Origin: CAYXVF01 sp964468125
Lineage (GTDB): Bacteria; Myxococcota; XYA12-FULL-58-9; CAYXVF01
Assembly: GCA_964468125.1 (NCBI GenBank)
Contig: CAYXVF010000022.1
Coordinates: 1-64,000, forward strand
Length of the DNA stretch: 64,000 nt
Reading direction: 5' to 3'
Shown here in pieces: positions 25,510 through 33,596 of this stretch. The notes under the pieces were generated by a model. The model ran no database searches. It saw only the letters and a program-made list of their open reading frames with translations, and was not told where the DNA came from. Positions within the stretch are counted from its first letter, which is position 1. Each line of letters begins with the position of its first letter. A program made the position numbers and the translations under genes.

Positions 25510-25920
25510 CTAGCTCCGCGCGAGGGTGAGGAGCTCGGAGCAATCGTCGTTGATCCGGTCGATCCACGCCTGCACACGAGCGCGCAGGGTATCATCCCGG
25601 GCGACGATCGGACGCGCGTCGATGTAGTCGTGGATCGCCAGGCTCGCCTCCGCACTCAGGCGTAGAAACCTCAGACACAATCCGCAGCCCGCGGGCGCAT
25701 CGTCGAGACTCACGACTCGGCAGGTCACGCGGATCGCCCGGTCGCTGTCCGGGAGCGTGAAACGCACCGGTAGGAGCTCCCCCGGCCAGCGGGGACGGGC
25801 GCTCGTGACGTAGAGTCCTCCCAGAGAAATGTCCTGGGCGTAGAGGTTCGGGCTGCCGTCGAGGGGCTCGACGCGAAACAGGGTGTCGGCGCGTGGTGTG
25901 GTCCGGCGGTCTTGGCTCAT
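25510..25920 (-). CDS. PilZ-domain protein
   Basis: A 136-residue single-domain PilZ protein, a probable cyclic di-GMP receptor. The binding motifs are QDRRTTPRADTLFRV near the start (RxxxR type) and AQDISLGGLYVTS (D/NxSxxG type). The C-terminal 45 residues are helical. The frame is open upstream to 26292 but overlaps gyrA there; the ATG at 25918-25920 begins directly at the PilZ domain. It is divergent from gyrA across about 96 bases. Confidence 0.8.
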   Translation of the reverse strand: MSQDRRTTPRADTLFRVEPLDGSPNLYAQDISLGGLYVTSARPRWPGELLPVRFTLPDSDRAIRVTCRVVSLDDAPAGCGLCLRFLRLSAEASLAIHDYIDARPIVARDDTLRARVQAWIDRINDDCSELLTLARS

Positions 25921-25979
25921 GGACGAATTCTGGGGGGAAATCGCCGGATATCGCAAAAAATGCGCGTCTTCCGGATGCT

Positions 25980-26007
25980 TTGATGCGCCCCGGTTTTTCG
26001 CTATAGC
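25980..26007 (+). promoter_or_regulatory. Candidate promoter of gyrA
   Basis: A -35-like TTGATG at 25980-25985 and a -10-like TATAGC at 26002-26007 are separated by 16 bases. The start codon of gyrA lies only 9 bases after the -10, and no clear Shine-Dalgarno precedes it, so the message may be leaderless or nearly so. Predicted by eye only. Confidence 0.35.
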
Positions 26008-26016
26008 CGCAGGCCC

Positions 26017-28587
26017 ATGACAGACGTCGTCGATCCCCCAGGAAGCGGAGGGCCCGAGGGGCCCAACGAAGAGCACGAGCCCATCAACATCGAGGACGAG
26101 ATGCGCAATGCGTATCTCGACTACGCGATGTCGGTCATCATCGGGCGGGCGCTGCCCGATGTTCGCGACGGGCTGAAGCCGGTGCACCGCCGCGTGCTCT
26201 ACGCGATGCACCAGCTGTCGAACACCTTCAACCGTCCCTACAAGAAGTCGGCCCGTGTGGTGGGCGACGTGATCGGAAAGTTCCACCCGCACGGTGACGC
26301 CGCGGTCTACGAGACTATCGTTCGCATGGCGCAGGACTTCTCAATGCGCCACCTCCTGATCGACGGCCAGGGCAACTTTGGCTCGGTCGACGGCGACCCA
26401 CCGGCGGCCATGCGCTACACCGAGATCCGCATGACTCGCCTCGCCGGCGAGATGCTTGCGGACATCGACAAAGAGACCGTCGACTTCGTACCAAACTACG
26501 ACGGCAATGAGCTCGAGCCGAGCGTTCTTCCGACGCGCTTCCCCAATCTGCTGATCAACGGCTCCGCCGGGATCGCGGTGGGCATGGCCACGAACATTCC
26601 GCCGCACAACCTCGGCGAAGTCATCGACGCGACCATCGCTCTCGCCCGCGACGCGTCACTCACCGTCAAGGACCTGATGCAGCACATTCCCGCGCCGGAC
26701 TTCCCCACCGCGGGCATCATCTACGGCACGGGACAGCTGCAGCAGGCCTATGAGACCGGTCGCGGAGTCATCAAGATCCGCGGCAAGGCCGAGGTCGAAG
26801 AGTGGAAACGCGACCGGGAGCGGATCATCATCACCGAGCTCCCTTACCAGGTGAACAAACAGGCGCTGATCGAGAGGATCGCCGACGGGGTGCGCGACAA
26901 GAAATACGAAGGCATCAGCGACATTCGCGACGAGTCCTCCCGCGAAGGCATGCGCGTGGTGATCGAGCTGAAGCGCGACGTGAGCGGTGAGATCATCCTC
27001 AACCAGCTCTACCGAAACACCGCGCTGCAGAGCTCCTTCGGCATCAACATGGTCGCCATCGTCAAAGGACAGCCACGGGTGCTGGGCCTCAAGGAGCTGC
27101 TCGAGAACTTCATCGACCACCGGCGCGAAGTGGTCACCCGTCGCAGCCGCTACGAGCTACGCGAGGCCAACAAGCGCTTCAATGTCGTCTTCGGCTTGCT
27201 CGCGGCGATCGACTCGATCGACCGGGTGATCGAGATCATTCGCGGGGCCCCGGACTCCCCCACCGCGAAGCAACGCTTGATGGAAGAAGAGCTGCCGATG
27301 AGCGCGCCCTTCAAGGCGTTCTGCGAGCGGCTCGTCACCTTCGACTACGACGTCGGCGCCACGGCGATGAAGCAGGGCTTCGTCAAGCTCAACGAAGCAC
27401 AAGCGCAGGCGATTTTGGATATGCGCTTGGCCCGCCTGACCGGCCTCGCCCGGGAGGAGCTCGAAGGCGAAGCGGACGAGCTGCGTCAAACGATCGAGCG
27501 TTTGCTCGCGATCCTCGCCTCCGACGAGCTGCTCCTCAACGTCATCATAGAGGAGCTCGAAGAGGTCAAAGAGCGCTACGCAGATCCACGTCGCACCGAA
27601 ATCACCCACGATGCGAAAGAGATGTCCGTCGAGGATTTGATCGCTGACGAAGAGATGGTCGTCACGGTCAGCCACAACGGCTACGTCAAGCGCAACCCCA
27701 CCACCATGTACCGGGCGCAGCGGCGCGGTGGACGCGGCAAAACCGCGGCATCGACCCGTGACGAAGATTTTGTGGAGAGCATCTTTGTCGCTTCGACCCA
27801 CAGCTACGTGTTGGTGTTCACGGACACCGGGCGGATCTACTGGCTCAAGGTCCACGAGATTCCACAGGCCTCGCGGGCCGCTCGGGGCAAACCGATCGTG
27901 AACCTGATCAATATCGAAAAGGGCGAGAAGGTCGCCGCCGTTCTACCCGTGCGCACCTTCGACGAAGAGGGCTACGTCGTCTTCGTCACCACCAACGGCT
28001 ACATCAAGAAGACCGAGCTTCAGGCCTTCAGCAATCCGCGCCCGTCAGGGCTCATCGCACTCACGATCGACGACGGAGACTCGCTCATCCGCGTGGGGCT
28101 GACCAGTGGTGACAATGAGTTGCTCATCGCAACGCGCATGGGCATGGCGATCCGTTTCAAAGAAGAGGATGTGCGCCCCATGGGCCGCACCGCTCGCGGG
28201 GTGCGCGCGCTCAACCTCAAGAAGGACGGCGACGCGGTCGTGGGCATGGCGATCCTCGACGACGAGGAGCTGCAGATCTTGACCCTGAGCGAGCGCGGCT
28301 ACGGTAAGCGCACACCGCTCGACGACTACCGGGTCCAGGGACGCGGCGGCTCCGGGATCATCAACATGAAGCTGTCGAGTCGTACGGGCGAGGTCGCGAG
28401 CGCGCGCGCCGTCACAGAGAACGACGAGATCATGGTGGTCACGAACCGGGGCATGATGATCCGCACTGCGGTCAACCAGATTTCGTCGATGAGTCGCTCC
28501 ACTCAAGGCGTGCGGGTCATCACGATGAGCGACGAAGAAGAAAAGGTCGCAAGCGTCGCCCGCATCGCCGAATCGGACGACGAATGA
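26017..28587 (+). CDS. gyrA: DNA gyrase subunit A
   Basis: The DNA-cleaving subunit of gyrase, which introduces negative supercoils with GyrB. The N-terminal winged helix holds SARVVGDVIGKFHPHGDAAV, and AAMRYTEIRMT supplies the active-site Tyr. The C-terminal six-blade pinwheel starts after about residue 530 and contains the GyrA box QRRGGRG, which distinguishes it from ParC. In the quinolone-determining region, the residue equivalent to E. coli Ser83 is Ala95 and that equivalent to Asp87 is Glu99. 856 residues is typical. gyrB is not in this window. Confidence 0.97.
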   Translation: MTDVVDPPGSGGPEGPNEEHEPINIEDEMRNAYLDYAMSVIIGRALPDVRDGLKPVHRRVLYAMHQLSNTFNRPYKKSARVVGDVIGKFHPHGDAAVYETIVRMAQDFSMRHLLIDGQGNFGSVDGDPPAAMRYTEIRMTRLAGEMLADIDKETVDFVPNYDGNELEPSVLPTRFPNLLINGSAGIAVGMATNIPPHNLGEVIDATIALARDASLTVKDLMQHIPAPDFPTAGIIYGTGQLQQAYETGRGVIKIRGKAEVEEWKRDRERIIITELPYQVNKQALIERIADGVRDKKYEGISDIRDESSREGMRVVIELKRDVSGEIILNQLYRNTALQSSFGINMVAIVKGQPRVLGLKELLENFIDHRREVVTRRSRYELREANKRFNVVFGLLAAIDSIDRVIEIIRGAPDSPTAKQRLMEEELPMSAPFKAFCERLVTFDYDVGATAMKQGFVKLNEAQAQAILDMRLARLTGLAREELEGEADELRQTIERLLAILASDELLLNVIIEELEEVKERYADPRRTEITHDAKEMSVEDLIADEEMVVTVSHNGYVKRNPTTMYRAQRRGGRGKTAASTRDEDFVESIFVASTHSYVLVFTDTGRIYWLKVHEIPQASRAARGKPIVNLINIEKGEKVAAVLPVRTFDEEGYVVFVTTNGYIKKTELQAFSNPRPSGLIALTIDDGDSLIRVGLTSGDNELLIATRMGMAIRFKEEDVRPMGRTARGVRALNLKKDGDAVVGMAILDDEELQILTLSERGYGKRTPLDDYRVQGRGGSGIINMKLSSRTGEVASARAVTENDEIMVVTNRGMMIRTAVNQISSMSRSTQGVRVITMSDEEEKVASVARIAESDDE

Positions 28588-28593
28588 GCGGGT

Positions 28594-28612
28594 GAACCTC
28601 GGCCGGAGGTTC
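28594..28612 (+). terminator. Hairpin after gyrA
   Basis: A 7-base perfect stem, GAACCTC at 28594-28600 and GAGGTTC at 28606-28612, with loop GGCCG, begins 6 bases after the gyrA stop. No U-tract follows, so it would be an atypical terminator or an mRNA-stabilising hairpin. Confidence 0.4.
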
Positions 28613-28759
28613 GGCGCAAGATGTGCAGCCGTTTGCTCAGGACCCGCTGCGGGCTGCACAGATCGCTGAGCTCATCCTGCGAGACCCGCGCAATACGCCC
28701 CATGCTCCGTTGGCACGCCGGATGCTCTGTGTCTGACCGCCGTCATTCAGGAGGTCGTC

Positions 28760-29275
28760 ATGGTGATGCATTCGTTGGTCGCGTTGGTTCTTTTATCCGG
28801 TCTCGGCACTACGGAGGCCATTGAATCCGAAGCGCAGGCGGAGGTGCCTGCAAAGAAGGACCGCCCCGGTTTCTCGGTCGGAATGAGCCTGGGTCTCACC
28901 ACCGCGTCGCTCGACGCGAGCTATTGGCTCAACGAGCGCTGGACGATCGACGGTCGGCTTGCGGGCGCCGGAAACGAGGACGGCGGTGGCGTGGGCATCA
29001 TGTTCGGCGCGACCCGCCGCTATGTGGCGGCGGACCGGAAATTCATCGACGCCGCTTGGACTCTGAGCGGCGGGGCCGGCGTGGTCGAGGAATTCTGTAT
29101 CTTCTGTTCCGGATCTCCCGAATCCGGTCCGATCGTGGAAGGTTCCGCGGGTTTGAGCGTGACCTTTGGGCGCTTCTTGGAGCTCAGCCCCGAAGTCGGC
29201 GCCATGGCGTCGAACCTGTTTGGAGTGGCCCCGGTTGCTCGCGTCAACGTCGCGATCGGATATTTTGGCCGCTGA
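28760..29275 (+). CDS. Exported protein, probable small outer-membrane beta-barrel
   Basis: A 171-residue protein with an N-terminal signal peptide (MHSLVALVLLSGLGTTEA region) and alternating hydrophobic strands: GFSVGMSLGLTTASLDASYW, GVGIMFGATRRYVAA, AWTLSGGAGVVEEF, GLSVTFGRFLELSPEVGAM and a final VARVNVAIGYFGR ending in an aromatic-Gly-Arg. This resembles OmpA/outer-membrane-protein-beta-barrel families. Start at the ATG preceded by AGGAGGTCGTC. An FCIFC pair lies in one loop. No partner genes are adjacent; function unknown. Confidence 0.65.
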   Translation: MVMHSLVALVLLSGLGTTEAIESEAQAEVPAKKDRPGFSVGMSLGLTTASLDASYWLNERWTIDGRLAGAGNEDGGGVGIMFGATRRYVAADRKFIDAAWTLSGGAGVVEEFCIFCSGSPESGPIVEGSAGLSVTFGRFLELSPEVGAMASNLFGVAPVARVNVAIGYFGR

Positions 29276-29423
29276 CCGGTCGGAACGCGAAGGAAAGGGA
29301 ATCGCAGAGCGGGCCGCAGGTCCGCGTCCGTGCAGGGATGGCGGCGTCTTTGCCCCGGGCATCCCCGGCGAACGAGGGGATGAGGGAGCTCGGCGTTGTT
29401 TGTCCCTTTAGTCGTTTGTCCCT

Positions 29424-31124
29424 TTAGTCGCGGTAGCGGGGGATCGTCTCGAAGCGGTGCTCGCTGATCAAACGGTAAAGGACCGGGTGCGCCAAAATGT
29501 CCTCGGTCGCGTAAAAGGTGCCGTTGATACGCACGAACGGTGCGGTCAGGGCGACGCCGTGGGAGTAGTCGGCGTAGGTTTCGCCGTGGGCGCGGCCCGG
29601 GTCTTGGATCTGATGCCCGTTGGGCTCCGTCCACCCGCCGTAGCCCAATCGGCCGCCACTCATGGTCGGGTCGATCAACACGAGCTTGGCCACACCGGCG
29701 ACCAGAGCACCTTCGGTTCCTTCGCGGTCATAGGCGCGCCCGTGGTCGGCGTAGACGCTCGGATGGGTCATACGGGCGCTCGCCCCCTGGGGCGCGGGCC
29801 TGAAACGGTAGTCCGCATTCTCCCAGCGCAGGCGAACCATGGCGTTGGTGGGCAGGAGCGCACCGACGCTCTCCGCGACCGCCTCGGCGGAGGGTCCGTG
29901 CATGGGGATCGGCATGTAATCGTCGTTGGACCCGATGCTCAGCACGTCGGAGGTCATGTAGAGCTCGACCTCCATGCCGCCACGGGTGAAGGCGATCGGC
30001 ACGTACTCGCGCAAATGATCCGGGAGGTTGCCCGCGGCGATCTCGTTGACGATGCGCGCCTCGCGCGAGCCCGCGGGACGCTCGCCGAGATCGCCGATGA
30101 AGGCGCCGCCCGTCGCCGCGCCCGCCGCTCGATCCTCGAAACCGATGGCCAAGGACGTGTCGCCGGCGTACGGCGCGGGAAATTCGATCGACTCGGCGGG
30201 CGGCAAGGTCAGCGTATCCGGCGCTCGGGGCCGCTCCGGAAGCGCTGCCCAGGTCGCGGGGTCGACGGTCCCGTCCTCCCGCAGCGGCACGAAGCCCTCC
30301 CGTTCGCGATTCTCTGCGTTGTAGCCCTGCTGAAACGCGATCACCGCGGGCTGGGTCTCGCCGCCCCCGAAGATGCCATCGACCCCGATTTCCAGGCGCC
30401 GTTGCAGCTCGTGCACCCAGGCGATTTCTCCAGGCGCGTCGCGCGAGCCGACGGACAAAGTCGGCGGGTCGAGACGCACTTCCCCGGACCGGATGGCGGG
30501 CGCGCTGTCGTCGACCTCGACCGTCCCTTCCGGACGCACGGCTTCCGCTTCCCGGTCGATTCCCGCATCGTCCCCCACCTCTGCAGCAGCGATCTCCGTG
30601 CGCTCGACCGGCGCCTGCTCCTCGGCCGCGCGCGAAACATCGCGGGAAGCGTCGAGGGCCGGCTCCGCCGCGGGAGCGGGTCGTTCCGGGAAGAGCAAAC
30701 GGCGGTACACCTGCGGCCCCATCACGCCGTCCACAAAGACCGGATCGTGTGGATTCTCCGCGTTCCACGCCTCCTGCCAGCGCCAGAGCCAGGAGGAGGT
30801 GTCCGGACCAAAAACGCCGTCCCGCTCCTCTCTCGGCATGCCGAGCTGAGTCTGGAGAATCTGGATCAGGGGGAGCTCGCCGGGCTCATCGCGGACGTAC
30901 GGACTCTCGACCCGGATCACCGGGAGATCTTCGATCCGCGGCCTCTCCCGCGCACCCTGCGTCCCCGGCGGACCCGGTTCGGGCCGAAATGAGCGCTGCT
31001 CCCCCGTCGCGGGCGGCGGAAGCTCCGCTGCGGCCCGCTCGCCTTCGGCGGTGACGGGCTGCACCGGCGCCTCAGAGAGCCCCGGAGTCGGCACCCCGAA
31101 ATGAGGTGTCAGGCGGACAGTCAT
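29424..31124 (-). CDS. Large protein with two peptidoglycan-binding-like repeats and an unknown C-terminal domain
   Basis: About 566 residues with no signal peptide and a Pro/Glu-rich N-terminus. Two segments resemble PG_binding_1 repeats: LIQILQTQLG to DGVMGPQVYRRLL, and WVHELQRRLEIGVDGIFGGG to ATWAAL, split by a disordered acidic linker. The last ~220 residues form a separate domain with ARIVNEIAAGNLPDHLREYV, VLSIGSNDDYMPIPM and YADYSHGVALTAPFV; this signature I associate with conserved bacterial proteins of unknown function. The frame is open upstream to 31679 but would overlap the divergent gene; the ATG at 31124 is preferred. A wall-targeted enzyme is plausible, not shown. Confidence 0.6.
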   Translation of the reverse strand: MTVRLTPHFGVPTPGLSEAPVQPVTAEGERAAAELPPPATGEQRSFRPEPGPPGTQGARERPRIEDLPVIRVESPYVRDEPGELPLIQILQTQLGMPREERDGVFGPDTSSWLWRWQEAWNAENPHDPVFVDGVMGPQVYRRLLFPERPAPAAEPALDASRDVSRAAEEQAPVERTEIAAAEVGDDAGIDREAEAVRPEGTVEVDDSAPAIRSGEVRLDPPTLSVGSRDAPGEIAWVHELQRRLEIGVDGIFGGGETQPAVIAFQQGYNAENREREGFVPLREDGTVDPATWAALPERPRAPDTLTLPPAESIEFPAPYAGDTSLAIGFEDRAAGAATGGAFIGDLGERPAGSREARIVNEIAAGNLPDHLREYVPIAFTRGGMEVELYMTSDVLSIGSNDDYMPIPMHGPSAEAVAESVGALLPTNAMVRLRWENADYRFRPAPQGASARMTHPSVYADHGRAYDREGTEGALVAGVAKLVLIDPTMSGGRLGYGGWTEPNGHQIQDPGRAHGETYADYSHGVALTAPFVRINGTFYATEDILAHPVLYRLISEHRFETIPRYRD

Positions 31125-31250
31125 CGCTTTCTCTCCATCGCCTAACCTACCCCAAGGACCGATTCTTGGCTCGATTGCACCCGAAGGCTGGATTTCGAGA
31201 AACTCCCCGGGCCCAACGCCGATATTCCTGGGCACACACGAGGTGACGAG

Positions 31251-32138
31251 ATGGGACGCGTAACGGCAGAAGACGTCTATCGGTCGGTGGACAGCATTTA
31301 TGGTGACGACAGCGGTCGAGCACGCCTCACGCGGGATGAGGCGCTGCGCTATGCAGCGGACATCAACGAGGACAATACGATCGACGACGTCGATCGCGAG
31401 TTGATCGGGCAGGCCTTCGATGCCCTCGACACCGCCGACGGCTCCGAGGCGGACGGCGTGCTCGACCCGCAGACCGACCGCGTCGGCCCTGGCCACCGCG
31501 CGGCGCTTCAAACGATCGAGGCAGTCGCGGCGAACGCGTTTGAGAGTGGCCTTCGACCGGACGGCCGAATCGATCCGGCTCGCATGCGCGTTGCGGGGCG
31601 CGCCTACTACAGCATCGCGACCCTTGGCAGCGCGCACTACCGTCAGGTGGCCGCCCGCGGCTTTGTCAATCTCGGACACACCCTCGACAACGAAGCGGTC
31701 GCGGCGGAGGACGATGGTGCGCTCCGGCAGGTGCAGCTGAGCGACGCGGCGAAGCGGCAGTTCGACCAGGCGCGGGTCCTACTCGACGCCGAGAGCAAAC
31801 GAATACTCAGCGACCTCGGCGTGAGCACCCTGGAGGAGCTCAACGCGCTCACACCGGAGGAGCGTGCGGAGTCCGACGAAGTCGGCCGCATTGGCCTCGA
31901 GGCGTGGTTCTACGACTGGCGCATGCAGCACCGCCTCGGCGCTCAGTTTAATCAGCCAAACGTGAAGAGGTGCGCGCTCGCCGGCATGAGCTTCGCCCTG
32001 GAGCACATTCGCGATCGGATCGATCCGCGCATCGCGGAGGCCACGGACGGGCTGATCGGCGACGCCATCCCAAACCAACAGGCGCTGCACGAATTGAAGC
32101 TCGACTGTGGCATTCCGTCGCAAGAACGCGATGAATAG
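31251..32138 (+). CDS. Hypothetical protein with EF-hand/dockerin-like N-terminus
   Basis: A 295-residue, mostly helical protein with no signal peptide. Residues 15-65 look like a calcium-binding repeat pair: LTRDEALRYAADINEDNTID followed by DDVDRELIGQAFDALDTADG, with the DxNxDN spacing of EF-hand or dockerin loops. The rest has no recognised motif. It is divergent from the peptidoglycan-binding-like gene across 126 bases and may work with it. The ATG at 31251 follows GAGGTGACGAG. Calcium binding is inferred from spacing of Asp/Asn only. Confidence 0.55.
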   Translation: MGRVTAEDVYRSVDSIYGDDSGRARLTRDEALRYAADINEDNTIDDVDRELIGQAFDALDTADGSEADGVLDPQTDRVGPGHRAALQTIEAVAANAFESGLRPDGRIDPARMRVAGRAYYSIATLGSAHYRQVAARGFVNLGHTLDNEAVAAEDDGALRQVQLSDAAKRQFDQARVLLDAESKRILSDLGVSTLEELNALTPEERAESDEVGRIGLEAWFYDWRMQHRLGAQFNQPNVKRCALAGMSFALEHIRDRIDPRIAEATDGLIGDAIPNQQALHELKLDCGIPSQERDE

Positions 32139-32204
32139 CGTCGTTTACGCAGAGCCCGCAGCCCTCTCGTCATCTGCATTCGACTGCGCTATAGCGCCCG
32201 GGTG

Positions 32205-33488
32205 ATGAAGCGCGTCTTTCTTGCGATCTGTCTCGCCAGCGCCGCCGGCTGCGGTAACGACATCGCCTCGGGCATCGAGAGCGCCAACGATCTGCTCTAC
32301 AGCGAGCAGTACGTCGAATCGGAGCGCCTCTACCGCAAGCTTCTCCGGCGCCTCGAGAGCGAAGCACCCAATCTCGACGAAGAAGAGGAGCAGCAACGGC
32401 TTTTGGTCTTGGACCGTTTGGGCAAGCTCAACGCGCTCTACCTGCACGACTACGACCGGGCGATCCGCTACTACAAGCAGCTCGTGATGCAGTACCCGCG
32501 CAGCGACCAAGCCTTCGCGGGACTCGCCACCATTGCCGACATTCTGCAGCACAAGCTCGGCAAACACGAAGCGGCGATCGAGGCGTACCAAAAGATGGTT
32601 ACGGACTTTCCCGAGAGCTCGAATCTGAGCGAGCAAGAAGCGGAGCTGCGTCGAAAGGAGCAGACCCGCGCCCAGCTTCGGATCGCCAACGCCTATTTCG
32701 CGCTCAAGAACTTCGAGCAGGCCCGGGCGGAAGCGGAAAAGCTGATCGATCGCTGGCCGGAGTCGAGCGAGTCCGCTCAGGCGCGCTTTCAAATCGCGAA
32801 CTCCTACTACCTCGAGGGACGCTACGCGGAAGCGGTCGCCACCTACGAGCGGCTGCTCCAGGACGAGGTCGACCCGGAGCTCACCTCTCTCGTGCTCTTC
32901 GAGCTCGGCAACTGCTTTCAGGAGCTCGGCGAAAACGATCGCGCCTTGGCGTATTATTACGGGTGTCTGGCGGACCATCCGGATCCGCTCCTCGTTCAGC
33001 GCAAAATCAAGCGCCTCCGCAAACGCATCGGGCGTGCACGCCCCGCGGACAGCATTCACATTCCGGGTTACCTGAAGAGTCGCCTGGAGGCGGTTCGCGC
33101 TCTGCCGTTCGGTGTCACGACCGAAGAGAAGAAGAGCCCGCCGCCCCGTGCCGCCTCTACCGGGACGGCCAAGGTGGCGCCGGCGCCGAGCCCCGCCACC
33201 GCCACCGCCACCGCCACGACAACCGTGGACAACGCCCAGAAAGCCCCGAAAACCCCGTCAACGGACGCGCCGTCGAAGAAGCCCTCGCCCCAAGCGACTC
33301 CCGAGCCCGAGCCCGAGCCGCCACCGAGCGAAGCGCTCGAGCCTACCGCTGAGCCGGCGCCCAAAACCGAGCCTCCGCCTACGAAGGCCCAGCCGAAGGA
33401 AAAGCCCCAACCTCCGCCGTCCACCAAAACCGCGGAGCCCGAAGCCGCGCCCAAAACCGAAACCGCCCCCGTGGAGGGCGACGGCTAG
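32205..33488 (+). CDS. TPR-repeat lipoprotein with Pro/Lys/Glu-rich tail
   Basis: A predicted lipoprotein (lipobox region LASAAGC) with at least five tetratricopeptide repeats over residues 25-265, such as YDRAIRYYKQLVMQYPRSDQ and YAEAVATYERLLQDEVDPEL. TPR lipoproteins of this type resemble BamD/YfgC-type assembly scaffolds at the outer membrane. The final ~135 residues are almost entirely Pro, Ala, Thr, Lys and Glu, with PKTEP-like repeats, and may span the periplasm or cell wall. Start: ATG at 32205; the adjoining GTG at 32202 is also possible. A TATAGC element lies only 6-9 bases upstream. Confidence 0.75.
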   Translation: MKRVFLAICLASAAGCGNDIASGIESANDLLYSEQYVESERLYRKLLRRLESEAPNLDEEEEQQRLLVLDRLGKLNALYLHDYDRAIRYYKQLVMQYPRSDQAFAGLATIADILQHKLGKHEAAIEAYQKMVTDFPESSNLSEQEAELRRKEQTRAQLRIANAYFALKNFEQARAEAEKLIDRWPESSESAQARFQIANSYYLEGRYAEAVATYERLLQDEVDPELTSLVLFELGNCFQELGENDRALAYYYGCLADHPDPLLVQRKIKRLRKRIGRARPADSIHIPGYLKSRLEAVRALPFGVTTEEKKSPPPRAASTGTAKVAPAPSPATATATATTTVDNAQKAPKTPSTDAPSKKPSPQATPEPEPEPPPSEALEPTAEPAPKTEPPPTKAQPKEKPQPPPSTKTAEPEAAPKTETAPVEGDG

Positions 33489-33596
33489 CCCCTAGGGCGG
33501 CGTTTAGCGGCCCGACCCCTTCACGCATTTGCGCCCTTGACGCGAGGCAGAAAAAAGCCTCCTTAGCGGGCACAGATTCAACCATTTGAGGTCCCC

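Noticed and set aside
29457..30992. 511-codon plus-strand open frame opposite the peptidoglycan-binding-like gene
   Set aside because: Arg/Gly/Pro-rich shadow. The minus-strand frame has recognisable repeats and a plausible start.
33537..33571. Possible typA promoter (TTGACG) and small GAGGC/GCCTC stem
   Set aside because: The -10 match is poor and the stem is only 5 bases, so neither can be supported.
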